Part shown: positions 1 to 8,056 of the stretch, in pieces
Numbering within the stretch: position 1 is the first letter of the stretch
Layout of the letters: each line of letters begins with the position of its first letter
Assembly (NCBI GenBank): GCA_964476155.1
Contig: CAYYYS010000003.1
Coordinates: 62,001-126,000 of the forward strand
Length of the DNA: 64,000 nt
Direction: 5' to 3'
Origin: JAHIYU01 sp964476155
GTDB lineage: Bacteria; Krumholzibacteriota; Krumholzibacteriia; LZORAL124-64-63
Translations under genes and position numbers: made by a program
Notes under the pieces: generated by a model
What the model was told of the DNA's origin: nothing
Databases searched by the model: none
The model's input: only the letters and a program-made list of their open reading frames with translations

Positions 1-58
1 GGGGATAGAAAGAGCGGGGGTAGATTCGGGACACGACCAGAGGTATGGTGGAGGGATC

Positions 59-1132
59 ATGAAACACGCTGCTAGATTCGTAGTGTTCACCGTCGCACTG
101 GCCACCGCCGCGATCGCCCTGCTGACCACCGGCTGCAGCGACTCCGGCGACATCCACCGCTTCGACTACCAGGTCATGGGTACCCGCGCCCAGGGCGAGA
201 TCTACGTCTGGGACCGGACCGCGCGCCACTCCCCGGTCCATCTCGTGCAGGCCACTTTCGACAGCGTGAACACCCGGCTCAGTTCGTGGAACAGCGACTC
301 AGAAGTCGGACGCTTCAACACGGCCCCGGTCGGCACCACCTTCACGGTGTCGAAATGGTTGAGCACCTGCCTGCGCGTGAGCGAAGAACTGGGCAAGATC
401 AGCGGCGGCGCCTTCGATCCCAGCGCCGGGCCCTTGATGCGCCTCTGGGGCTTTCGCAGCCGACACGGTCACATCCCGACGGCAGCGGAGTTGGACTCGG
501 CGCGGGCCCTGCTGGGCGGTTACAAGCACGACCCCTTCCAGCGCAAGCTGACCAAGACGCGCGCCGGCACCCAGATCGACCTGGGCGGCGTGGCCAAGGG
601 CTTCGCCGTGGACCGGGCCATCGCCAACCTCATCGAGTTCGGCACCAGCAGCGCCCTGCTCGACCTGGGCAGCACCGTCTTCGCGCTCGGGTTACCCGAC
701 GACCGTGACACATGGCGCGTGGGAATACGCGATCCGCAGGACCCCGACGAGATCTTTGCCACTTTCGGCATGGTCAACCGCGCCGCCGCCACCAGCGGAT
801 CCTATGAACGCTTCGTGGTGATCGACGGGCACCGCTACGGACATATCATGAATCCCGCGACGGGACAGCCGGCCGAAGGCCTGCTCAGCGTGACCGTCAT
901 CAGCCGCTCCGCTACCCTGGCCGACGCCTTGTCCACAACCCTCTTCGTGCTCGGCCCGGCGCGGGCACAAAGTCTGCTCCATGACCATTATCCCCACGTG
1001 GACGCCATCCTGATCCTGCCAAGCGGCGAACCCGGGCGGGCCCGCGTGATCGCCACCGAGGGACTACGCGACAACCTGCGGTTGCTTCCCGAATATCAGG
1101 ATCGTTACACGCTCGAATACATGGATTTCTGA
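59..1132 (+). CDS. apbE: ApbE-family FAD:protein FMN transferase, lipoprotein
   Basis: Periplasmic flavin transferase that attaches FMN from FAD to a threonine of target proteins such as Rnf/Nqr subunits. The 357-residue product has an N-terminal hydrophobic segment ending in a lipobox (LLTTGC, Cys at about 26), so it should be membrane-anchored outside the cytoplasm. Family motifs are clear: DLGGVAKGFAVDRA near 175-188, SGSYER near 246, HIMNPATGQPA near 263, and ADALSTTLFVLG near 287. Length matches the family. The start at 59 follows GGAGGGATC. Its client is not visible; it may lie left of the window. The next gene, korA, begins 161 bases downstream. Identity is secure; the target protein is unknown. 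Confidence 0.93.
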   Translation: MKHAARFVVFTVALATAAIALLTTGCSDSGDIHRFDYQVMGTRAQGEIYVWDRTARHSPVHLVQATFDSVNTRLSSWNSDSEVGRFNTAPVGTTFTVSKWLSTCLRVSEELGKISGGAFDPSAGPLMRLWGFRSRHGHIPTAAELDSARALLGGYKHDPFQRKLTKTRAGTQIDLGGVAKGFAVDRAIANLIEFGTSSALLDLGSTVFALGLPDDRDTWRVGIRDPQDPDEIFATFGMVNRAAATSGSYERFVVIDGHRYGHIMNPATGQPAEGLLSVTVISRSATLADALSTTLFVLGPARAQSLLHDHYPHVDAILILPSGEPGRARVIATEGLRDNLRLLPEYQDRYTLEYMDF

Positions 1133-1154
1133 GCTCTCGGCACACCCCCCGAAA

Positions 1155-1176
1155 GCCGCCATTCTTTCTTGGCGGC
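1155..1176 (+). terminator. weak hairpin after apbE
   Basis: GCCGCC and GGCGGC (1155-1160 and 1171-1176) flank a 10-base pyrimidine-rich loop between apbE and korA. There is no T-tract after it on the + strand, so a terminator role is only possible. The rest of the 1133-1293 gap shows nothing else I can support. Confidence 0.3.
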
Positions 1177-1293
1177 GTCACTTAAACGGTTGTACCATTC
1201 CTACGAGAATGTGGAGTCATTACGCCCGCATTCATTTATCACACAAAGTCAACCCGTTACATGCACCGGCCCGATACGCCGGCAGGGGTAACC

Positions 1294-3129
1294 ATGACAG
1301 CCGAGGTCATCAAGCAGGAAGACGTTGTCATCCGATTCGCCGGCGATTCCGGCGACGGCATGCAAATCACCGGCAGCCAGTTCACCGACACCACGGCCAA
1401 GGTCGGCAACGACCTGGCCACCTTTCCCGATTTCCCGTCGGAAATTCGCGCCCCGGCCGGCACGCGCGCCGGTGTTTCGGGCTTCCAGATCCGTTTTAGT
1501 TCGGGGGATATTTTCACACCCGGCGACACGCCCGACGTGCTGGTGGCCATGAACCCGGCCGCGCTGATCACCAACTACCAGGACCTGAAGCCTGGCGGCA
1601 TCGTCATCGCCAACACCGGCGCCTTTACCGACAGGGATCTGAAGAAGGCGCAGTTGGAGAACAACCCCCTCAAGGACGGCACGCTCAAGGCCTACCGGAT
1701 CATCGAGATCGACATCAACAAGCGAGTGGCGCAGGCGCTCGTCGATTCGACCCTGAGCAAGAAGGACATTCTCCGCTGCAAGAACTTCTATACCCTGGGG
1801 TTGATGTACTGGCTGTTCAGCCGTCCCGTCGAACCCACCATCGAATGGCTCGAAAAGAAGTTCGTCAAGAAGCCGGAGCTGATCGAAGCCAACCAGACAG
1901 CGCTGATGGCCGGTTACAATGCCGGCGACATCCACGAGTTCTTCCAGGGGCGCTATACCGTGGCTCCCGTGGACGACATACCGCCCGGCACCTACCGCAA
2001 CATCATGGGCAACGAGGCCCTGGCGCTGGGTCTGACCGTCGGCGCCGACTTGGCGGGTTGCCAGGCTTTCCTGGGCTCGTATCCCATCACACCGGCGACC
2101 GATATCCTGCAGCACATGGCGGCCATGAAGGATCACGGCGTGATCACCTGTCAGATGGAGGACGAGATCGCGGGTATCTGCACCGCCATCGGCGCGTCCT
2201 TTACGGGCAAGCTGGGCATGACGACGACCTCGGGTCCCGGCCTGGCGCTGAAAGCCGAGGCGCTCGGCCTCGCCGTGATGACGGAGCTGCCGCTGGTCGT
2301 GGTCAACGTCCAGCGGGCGGGACCGTCCACCGGCATGCCCACCAAGGTCGAGCAGTCCGATCTGAACCAGGCCCTCTATGGGCGTAACGGAGAAGCCCCC
2401 ATTCCGGTGATTTCCTGCGCCTCGCCTTCGGATGCGTTCGATTGCGCCCGCGAGGCCTGTCGCCTCGCCGTCGAATACATGACGCCCGTCCTGCTGTTGA
2501 GTGACAACTACATCGCCAACGGCACCGAACCGTGGCGATTGCCGGACCTGGACGATCTGAAACCGTTCAAGGTCAGCCGGATCGACTCCGCCGAAGACTT
2601 CCAACCCTACGGACGGGACGATCGCCTGGTGCGGCCCTGGGCCGTGCCGGGAACACCGGGTCTGGAGCACCGCATCGGCGGCCTGGAGAAGGAAGATCTG
2701 ACGGGTAGCGTGAGTTACGATCCCGAGAACCACCAGAAGATGGTTCAGTACCGTTTGGACAAGGTGCTCGGCATCCGGGACACCATTCCCGTGCCCGAAG
2801 TGGATGGCGCCGAGACAGGCGACGTTCTCGTGATCGGTTGGGGCTCCACATACGGCGCTATCCGCACGGCCGTGGCCCGGCCGGAGAAACCGGAGCAGCG
2901 TGTCGGGCATCTGCACCTGCGACACATCTTCCCCTTGCCTCCCGGTGTCGAGGATATCTTTGGCCGATTCAAGAAGATCCTGGTCCCCGAACTCAACATG
3001 GGGCAGTTGGCCAGGTACCTGACCGGCGAGTACCCGCAATTCCGTTTCGAAACGCTGTCGAAGGTCATGGGCAAGCCCCTGAAGGCCGCCGAGATCCGCG
3101 CCCGCGTCACCGCCATGCTGGAGGAGTAG
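1294..3129 (+). CDS. korA: 2-oxoglutarate (2-oxoacid):ferredoxin oxidoreductase, alpha subunit with fused gamma domain
   Basis: Large subunit of a two-gene 2-oxoacid:ferredoxin oxidoreductase, which converts a 2-oxoacid plus CoA to acyl-CoA and CO2 while reducing ferredoxin. The first ~190 residues are the gamma domain (RFAGDSGDGMQ near 15-25). From about 215 comes the alpha (pyrimidine-binding) domain with GSYPITPATDI, a typical substrate/TPP motif. The 611-residue length fits fused gamma-alpha KorA. I place the start at 1294 (AGGGG six bases upstream) rather than the in-frame ATG at 1261, because the extra 11 residues are unlike the family. korB follows after 2 bases, so the two are one transcript. 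Substrate preference (2-oxoglutarate or another 2-oxoacid) cannot be read with certainty. Confidence 0.92.
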   Translation: MTAEVIKQEDVVIRFAGDSGDGMQITGSQFTDTTAKVGNDLATFPDFPSEIRAPAGTRAGVSGFQIRFSSGDIFTPGDTPDVLVAMNPAALITNYQDLKPGGIVIANTGAFTDRDLKKAQLENNPLKDGTLKAYRIIEIDINKRVAQALVDSTLSKKDILRCKNFYTLGLMYWLFSRPVEPTIEWLEKKFVKKPELIEANQTALMAGYNAGDIHEFFQGRYTVAPVDDIPPGTYRNIMGNEALALGLTVGADLAGCQAFLGSYPITPATDILQHMAAMKDHGVITCQMEDEIAGICTAIGASFTGKLGMTTTSGPGLALKAEALGLAVMTELPLVVVNVQRAGPSTGMPTKVEQSDLNQALYGRNGEAPIPVISCASPSDAFDCAREACRLAVEYMTPVLLLSDNYIANGTEPWRLPDLDDLKPFKVSRIDSAEDFQPYGRDDRLVRPWAVPGTPGLEHRIGGLEKEDLTGSVSYDPENHQKMVQYRLDKVLGIRDTIPVPEVDGAETGDVLVIGWGSTYGAIRTAVARPEKPEQRVGHLHLRHIFPLPPGVEDIFGRFKKILVPELNMGQLARYLTGEYPQFRFETLSKVMGKPLKAAEIRARVTAMLEE

Positions 3130-3131
3130 TC

Positions 3132-4127
3132 ATGAGCCCCACCGAACTGAAACCCAAGGATCTGCGCTCCAACCAGGAAATCCGCTGGTGTCCCGGTTGC
3201 GGCGACTACGCCGTGCTCAACGCGACCCAGCAGGCCCTGGCGGAGATCGGCGTGCCCAAGGAACAGATCATGGTCGTGTCGGGCATCGGCTGCTCGAGCC
3301 GCTTTCCCTACTACATGGACACTTATGGCTTCCACAGTATCCACGGTCGCGCCCTGGCCTTCGCCACGGGTATCAAGACCGCCAACCCGGACCTGTCGGT
3401 CTGGGTAGCCACAGGCGACGGGGACGCCATGTCCATCGGGGGTAACCACCTGATCCACGCCCTGCGCCGCAACGTGAACGTGAAGATCCTGATGTTCAAC
3501 AACGAAATCTACGGTTTGACCAAGGGACAGTATTCGCCCACCAGTCCGAAGGGTAAAAAGACGAAGACCTCCCCCTTCGGTTCGATCGACCATCCCTTCC
3601 ATCCCATCGAATTGGCTCTGGGCGCCGGTGCTACCTTCGTGGCCCGCACCATGGACACGCAGCCGAAACACATGAAGAAGGTGTTGCTGGCGGCCGCGGC
3701 CCACAAGGGGGCGGCTTTCGTCGAAATCTGGCAGAACTGCGTGATTTTCAACAACGGAGCCTTCAAGAACTGGACGTCCAAGGAAACGCGGGCCGAGCAC
3801 ACCGTCGACATGGTCGCCGGCGAACCGCTGGTCTTCGGGGCCGACAGGGACAAGGGCCTCATGGTCGATTGTCACGGCACGAATATCGTCTCCCCCGAGA
3901 ACGCCACGGTTTGGGATCCCTCGACACCCACACCGGTTCCCGGCTTCCTGATGGCGGATCTCGATCGTTACGATGATCTCCCCCGTGCGATCGGCATCTT
4001 CCGCGACGTGGAGACGGAGACCTACGAAGACGCCATCCACAGGCAGGTCGACCGGGTCATCGACAGCAAGGGCCCCGGCACCCTCGAGAATCTGCTGTAC
4101 ACGCCAGACACCTGGACGGTGGACTGA
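3132..4127 (+). CDS. korB: 2-oxoglutarate (2-oxoacid):ferredoxin oxidoreductase, beta subunit
   Basis: TPP-binding beta subunit partner of KorA. Visible motifs are RWCPGCGDYAVLNA near 19-32 (Cys ligands of the 4Fe-4S cluster), GIGCSSRFPYY near 53, the TPP/Mg motif GDGDAMSIGGNH near 99, and NNEIYGLTKGQYSPTSPKG near 123. The family's third cluster Cys is probably in WQNCVIFNNG near 200. The length of 331 is normal. No separate 2[4Fe-4S] delta subunit is encoded next to it, as in the simple two-subunit enzymes. It starts 2 bases after korA and is followed by a strong hairpin at 4149-4182, so korAB appears to be a self-contained operon. Confidence 0.94.
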   Translation: MSPTELKPKDLRSNQEIRWCPGCGDYAVLNATQQALAEIGVPKEQIMVVSGIGCSSRFPYYMDTYGFHSIHGRALAFATGIKTANPDLSVWVATGDGDAMSIGGNHLIHALRRNVNVKILMFNNEIYGLTKGQYSPTSPKGKKTKTSPFGSIDHPFHPIELALGAGATFVARTMDTQPKHMKKVLLAAAAHKGAAFVEIWQNCVIFNNGAFKNWTSKETRAEHTVDMVAGEPLVFGADRDKGLMVDCHGTNIVSPENATVWDPSTPTPVPGFLMADLDRYDDLPRAIGIFRDVETETYEDAIHRQVDRVIDSKGPGTLENLLYTPDTWTVD

Positions 4128-4148
4128 CGTCCGCTCCTCCCCTCGCAT

Positions 4149-4182
4149 GAAGACGGCGCCGCCGACCCGCGGCGCCGTCTTC
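4149..4182 (+). terminator. korAB terminator hairpin
   Basis: A perfect 14-bp stem (GAAGACGGCGCCGC paired with its reverse complement) with a 6-base loop lies 21 bases after the korB stop. There is no T-run, but the stem is very stable and sits between two + genes. Confidence 0.7.
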
Positions 4183-4273
4183 GCGTCCGGCTAATCGTGT
4201 CGATCGTTGACAAGCGAGGACCCGCATCGGTACGCTGCGCCAACTATCGAACATGATCCTGAGGGGAGTATGG

Positions 4274-5665
4274 ATGACACAGCAACGCGGGCAATGGAGC
4301 GGACGGCTCGGATTCATCCTCGCCGCGGCGGGCAGCGCCGTCGGCCTGGGCAATCTCTGGAAGTTCCCCTATATCGCCTACGAGAACTCCGGCGGCGCCT
4401 TCGTGATCGTCTACATCGGCGCGGTGGCCCTGGTGGGGCTGCCCATCATGGTGTCCGAAATCGTCCTGGGACGGAGCAGCAAGCTCAGTCCCGTCGGCGC
4501 CTTCAAGCTGCTGGGAGCGGGTCGCCCGGGCGGCGCCCTTTGGACCGGCGCGGGTATGCTCGGTGTGATCACAGGCTTCGTGATCCTCTCGTACTACTGC
4601 GTGATCGCCGGCTGGACCCTGCGCTATATACTGATGGCCATCGGCGGCCAGCTGGGCGAATTGGCCTCGACGACCACGGGGCTCGAGGATTTCTTCGGCG
4701 GCTTCCTCGCCAGCGGACCACAGCAGACTCTCTGGTACACCCTGTTCATGTCCCTGACCGTGGGCATCGTGTTTTTCGGCGTGAAGCGCGGTATCGAACG
4801 TGTGGCCCTGGTTTTGGTGCCGATCCTCATCGCGATCCTGATCGCGCTGGCGATCTACGCCACGACCACCGACGGTTTCGGACGGGCCATGACCTTCCTC
4901 TTCCGCCCCAACTTCAGCGAGCTGAGCCGGGGCGCGGTTCTCGAAGCCCTCGGCCACAGCTTCTTCACGCTGAGTCTCGGCATGGGCGCCATGCTGACCT
5001 ACGGCAGCTACATGCGGCGTCAGGACTCCATTCCCCGCGCGGCGCTGACGATCAGCATCCTGGACACGGCCATCGCCCTGTTGGCCTGCGTGATAATGTT
5101 CTCGATCATCTTCAGCTTCGACCTGGAAGTGCGCAAGAGCTCCACGATCCTGTTCACCACCCTGCCCCTGGTCTTTTTCAAGCTGCCGGGCGGATCGTTG
5201 ATCAGCGCGATCTTCTATCTGCTGGTGGCCGTGGCGGCCCTGACCAGCACGATCAGCCTGCTGGAAGTGGTTACGAGCTTCGCCATCGATCAGCTCAAGT
5301 GGACGCGTCGCCAGGCGGTGTTGGCCATGGGCGGATCCATCTATGTTTTCGGCGTGCTCAGCGCCTGGAGTTTCGGCGGCAGCGCGACACTATCGGAGAT
5401 CAACCTGATCGGGCGGGAATCGACGGCCGGCATCTTCGGAACGCTGGACTATCTGGCGAGCAACTGGTTCCTGCCGGTGGGCGGATTCCTGATCGCGTTG
5501 TTCACGGGGTGGGTGTTGTTGGGCAAGACTGCGCGCGAGGAGTTGGAAGAGGGCCATGGGCCCTTTGCCCTGTTCGACGGTTGGCGGGTGCTGGTGCGCT
5601 TCGTCGCACCGCTGGTGGTCGGGGCGATCATCGTCAGCGTAATCCTGGGTGCGGAATACCAGTAA
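4274..5665 (+). CDS. SNF-family (neurotransmitter:sodium symporter) transporter
   Basis: Na+-coupled amino-acid or amine symporter of the NSS/SNF family in the inner membrane. The N-terminus carries the family hallmark RLGFILAAAGSAVGLGNLWKFPY (positions about 11-33), whose AVGLGN and WKFPY parts form the unwound TM1 and Na+ site. About eleven to twelve hydrophobic segments follow. The length of 463 matches bacterial members such as LeuT and MhsT. The start at 4274 is preferred to the ATG at 4253 because GAGGGGAG lies just upstream and because the family begins a few residues before this motif. The substrate is not predictable from sequence. It stands alone between two hairpins. Confidence 0.92.
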   Translation: MTQQRGQWSGRLGFILAAAGSAVGLGNLWKFPYIAYENSGGAFVIVYIGAVALVGLPIMVSEIVLGRSSKLSPVGAFKLLGAGRPGGALWTGAGMLGVITGFVILSYYCVIAGWTLRYILMAIGGQLGELASTTTGLEDFFGGFLASGPQQTLWYTLFMSLTVGIVFFGVKRGIERVALVLVPILIAILIALAIYATTTDGFGRAMTFLFRPNFSELSRGAVLEALGHSFFTLSLGMGAMLTYGSYMRRQDSIPRAALTISILDTAIALLACVIMFSIIFSFDLEVRKSSTILFTTLPLVFFKLPGGSLISAIFYLLVAVAALTSTISLLEVVTSFAIDQLKWTRRQAVLAMGGSIYVFGVLSAWSFGGSATLSEINLIGRESTAGIFGTLDYLASNWFLPVGGFLIALFTGWVLLGKTAREELEEGHGPFALFDGWRVLVRFVAPLVVGAIIVSVILGAEYQ

Positions 5666-5685
5666 CCATGTCTCCTGAAAATACA

Positions 5686-5714
5686 AGAGGCCCGGCTCTA
5701 TCGGTCGGGCCTCT
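5686..5714. terminator. bidirectional terminator between the SNF transporter and the cbb3 operon
   Basis: AGAGGCCCG (5686-5694) pairs perfectly with CGGGCCTCT (5706-5714) across an 11-base loop. On the minus strand the stem is followed by a T-rich run (TGTATTTTC), so it best serves the leftward cbb3 operon. It lies 20 bases after the convergent transporter stop and may serve both. Confidence 0.75.
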
Positions 5715-5734
5715 CGCCATCGATATCGAGTCGA

Positions 5735-5857
5735 TCAGTTGACCAGGATCGGCTTCTGGTAGATGGAGATCATCACGAACGCCAGGTTCACCCCAATCAT
5801 GAACAAGAAGAAAAATACGATCCAGATCCAGGGGTTGCGCTTCATCCACCGCCACAT
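5735..5857 (-). CDS. 40-residue FixH/CcoH-like membrane peptide
   Basis: A 40-residue product with a basic start (MWRWMKRNPW), one transmembrane helix (about 10-31, IWIVFFFLFMIGVNLAFVMI) and a short tail ending KPILVN. CcoH/FixH proteins begin in the same way (basic, NPW, one helix) but usually have a periplasmic domain of 100 or more residues, which is absent here. It starts 2 bases after the ccoG stop, in the place where ccoH normally sits (ccoNOP-G-H). Either it is a minimal CcoH that keeps only the membrane anchor, or a decayed one. The function in cbb3 assembly is inferred from position and anchor resemblance only. Confidence 0.6.
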   Translation of the reverse strand: MWRWMKRNPWIWIVFFFLFMIGVNLAFVMISIYQKPILVN

Positions 5858-5859
5858 GG

Positions 5860-7263
5860 TCAAGGCCCCCGGAAAGTGATCGAGAGATCTATGAAGTTGC
5901 CCGTCAAGGAGTCGGTCACCGACAGGACGATGGGAAACGGTCCGGTGAAATCCTGCTTGGCAAGATACATGAATATCGGCGCGTTGCCGTCCTGCAGCCC
6001 ATCGAGTCGCAGCGTACTCTGGGGGATGATCATATCCAGATCCCGGCCCTCACTGTCCTTCAGGGCGATGAGATAGGTATTGGGATGATCATCCTTGTTC
6101 TGGATATGCAGACTGACCAGGTTGCGGATGCGATCCCCCTCGATCACATAGGGCATCCCCCTGGCGCGCAGCGCGTTGGCGTGAAAACTTTCGCGGCTTC
6201 CAATCGACAACAGGGCCACGATCAATCCCAACACCCCCATGAAAGTGTAGATGAAGAAGCGCGGTCGCAAGAGTTTCCGGCGACCTTCACCGCGAAACGA
6301 ACGTTGGGAGTCGTAGCGGACCAGCCCCCGCGGCTTACCGATTTTGGTCATTATGTCGTCGCAGGCGTCGATGCAGTTCGCGCAACCGACACACTCCATC
6401 TGAAGACCGTTGCGGATGTCGATGCCGGTGGGACAGACGTCGACGCAACGGTAGCAATCCACACAATCGCCGCCTTCGCCCACACCCTTGTGCCGGGGTT
6501 CGCCGCGCTGCGCGTCGTAGCCGATGATGATCGTGTCCTCGTCGATCAGCGCCGACTGGAGCCGGCCGTAGGGACAGATGACGATGCAGGTCTGCTCACG
6601 GAACCAACTGTAGTTGAAATACAGGATCAGGGTCCAGAAGGTGGTCCAGCCGAAGGCCGACTTGTGGTTGCCCGGGTTCTCCCATACCGCCTGGATCAGT
6701 TCCCGTACGGGCAGAAAATAGGACAGGAAGATGTGTGCAATCAGCGAGGAGCCCGCCAGGATCAGTATGTGTTTCAGAAACTTGCGGAAGACCCTGTCCG
6801 CGGTCATGGGGCCGCGGTCGCGCCGCATACGCGTAATGCGCGGGCCCTCGATAAGACGCTCCAGTTTCCGGAAGACACCCTCCAGGAAAACGGTCTGGGG
6901 ACAGACGTAGCCGCAGAAGACGCGTCCCCAAAGAGCGGTCACCACGAAGAGGCTGAAGCCGATCCCCGTGAGGACGAAGAACATCAGGTAGAAATCCTGA
7001 TTAGTGAAAGTGAGGCCGAAGAGATGCGCCACGCGGTCGGGAAGATCCACGTGAATCAACGGATAACCACCGACCTGCAGCCACGGCATCAGGGCGTAGA
7101 TCATGATCAGCAAAGGGAAGGCGAGGTTCTTGAGCACTTGCCAATAGCCCCGCACATCGGCCGGGTGGATGACGTTGCGGGAACCGTCGGTATTGATGCT
7201 GTAGACCGTATCAAGATCGGGGCGCCGCTTGTGCGGCGCCCCCTTCTTGGCTTGATCAGCCAT
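5860..7263 (-). CDS. ccoG: Cytochrome c oxidase accessory protein CcoG (FixG/RdxA)
   Basis: Membrane polyferredoxin needed for cbb3 oxidase biogenesis; family members reduce Cu(II) to Cu(I) for the CuB site. Counting from the chosen start, Cys pairs lie at 117/121 (CGYVCP) and 226/230 (CIVICPYGR). Two ferredoxin motifs follow at 267-277 (CVDCYRCVDVCP) and 291-301 (CVGCANCIDAC). Several transmembrane helices precede a C-terminal Ig-like domain, as usual, with a length of 467. The start at 7263 is supported by AGCGGAGG six bases upstream and by an ATGGCTGA overlap with the ccoP-like stop, which indicates translational coupling. Confidence 0.95.
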   Translation of the reverse strand: MADQAKKGAPHKRRPDLDTVYSINTDGSRNVIHPADVRGYWQVLKNLAFPLLIMIYALMPWLQVGGYPLIHVDLPDRVAHLFGLTFTNQDFYLMFFVLTGIGFSLFVVTALWGRVFCGYVCPQTVFLEGVFRKLERLIEGPRITRMRRDRGPMTADRVFRKFLKHILILAGSSLIAHIFLSYFLPVRELIQAVWENPGNHKSAFGWTTFWTLILYFNYSWFREQTCIVICPYGRLQSALIDEDTIIIGYDAQRGEPRHKGVGEGGDCVDCYRCVDVCPTGIDIRNGLQMECVGCANCIDACDDIMTKIGKPRGLVRYDSQRSFRGEGRRKLLRPRFFIYTFMGVLGLIVALLSIGSRESFHANALRARGMPYVIEGDRIRNLVSLHIQNKDDHPNTYLIALKDSEGRDLDMIIPQSTLRLDGLQDGNAPIFMYLAKQDFTGPFPIVLSVTDSLTGNFIDLSITFRGP

Positions 7264-7858
7264 TGCCGGCCTCCGCTTCCGGAGCAGCCTCATCACCTAC
7301 GACTTCCAGCTCACCCTCAGGAGCCTTGCCCGCTACATCTGTGTTCTTGATGCTCAGGACAAAGGCCACCAGGTTCTGCACCCGGGTGGGGCCAAGTTGG
7401 CCGCCCCATGCGGCCATGCCCTTGGCGGGCACACCATCGGTAACGATTTTGAGGATGTTCGTGGGCTTGCCGCCGTGTACCCAGTACCCGTCGGTCAGGT
7501 TCGGGCCGACCAGGCCCTGCCCCTGGTCCAGGTGGCAGACTACGCAATAGGTCGTGAAGAGCTGTCGCCCTTCGGCCACGGTCTCGGGCATTGTTGCCAT
7601 CAAGGCGAGCCTCTCGTCGGTTATGCCTCCCTCGGACATCCTGGCGAGTTGGGCCTCCGCCGCCGCGATCATCTCCTTGTCGTACTTGGCCAACGGCAGA
7701 TCCACGATCTGGAACGTGTGGAAGACGAGCCAGTAACCCAGGGCGAAGATGCAGGAGCCGAATAGAATGAAGAGCCACCAGTTGGGCAACCGGTTGTCAT
7801 ACTCCTCGATCCCGTCGTATGTATGCCCGCGTAGTTCGTCGGGCCTGTATTCGCTCAT
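7256..7858 (-). CDS. ccoP: cbb3 oxidase CcoP-like subunit, mono-heme cytochrome c
   Basis: Membrane-anchored c-type cytochrome of the cbb3 oxidase. One transmembrane helix (about 27-46) is followed by a single heme-binding CVVCH at 105-109. A distal methionine candidate is Met148 in GVPAKGMAAWGG. Classical proteobacterial CcoP (~300 residues) carries two hemes c. This 200-residue form has one, as in several FCB oxidases. The C-terminal ~25 residues are acidic and Ala/Glu-rich. It overlaps the ccoQ-like gene upstream by 4 bases and ccoG downstream by 8, so it lies firmly within the operon. Confidence 0.9.
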   Translation of the reverse strand: MSEYRPDELRGHTYDGIEEYDNRLPNWWLFILFGSCIFALGYWLVFHTFQIVDLPLAKYDKEMIAAAEAQLARMSEGGITDERLALMATMPETVAEGRQLFTTYCVVCHLDQGQGLVGPNLTDGYWVHGGKPTNILKIVTDGVPAKGMAAWGGQLGPTRVQNLVAFVLSIKNTDVAGKAPEGELEVVGDEAAPEAEAGNG

Positions 7859-8055
7859 TCCTGTACTCCCTCTGCTTCGGGGGTCGCATCGGCGGCGTCA
7901 TCGAGCGGCAACGAGGCCATTCGCTTTACCTCATCGCTCTTGCGCAACACCACGAAGACATAGAACAACACCGCTATGAAAGCGATGACGAAGATCACCA
8001 AACCCACCAACGGCCATACCAGAAACTTGTTGTCCTGGAAAAACCACTGGAACAT
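7855..8055 (-). CDS. ccoQ: CcoQ-like small cbb3 oxidase subunit
   Basis: A 66-residue protein with one transmembrane helix (about 13-37) and a charged cytoplasmic tail (LRKSDEVKRMASLPLDD). It is placed between ccoNO and ccoP, the position of CcoQ, the small stabilising subunit of cbb3 oxidases. It overlaps ccoP by 4 bases and follows ccoNO by 1 base. The sequence is short and low in information, so the assignment rests on position, size and topology. Confidence 0.7.
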   Translation of the reverse strand: MFQWFFQDNKFLVWPLVGLVIFVIAFIAVLFYVFVVLRKSDEVKRMASLPLDDAADATPEAEGVQE

Positions 8056-8056
8056 C

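Noticed and set aside
1249..3039. Long antisense frame opposite korA (and similar ones opposite korB, ccsA, purL-purQ and the giant ligase gene)
   Set aside because: High GC keeps antisense frames open. Products are Arg/Gly/His-biased with no family motifs, and the sense frames are clearly real genes.
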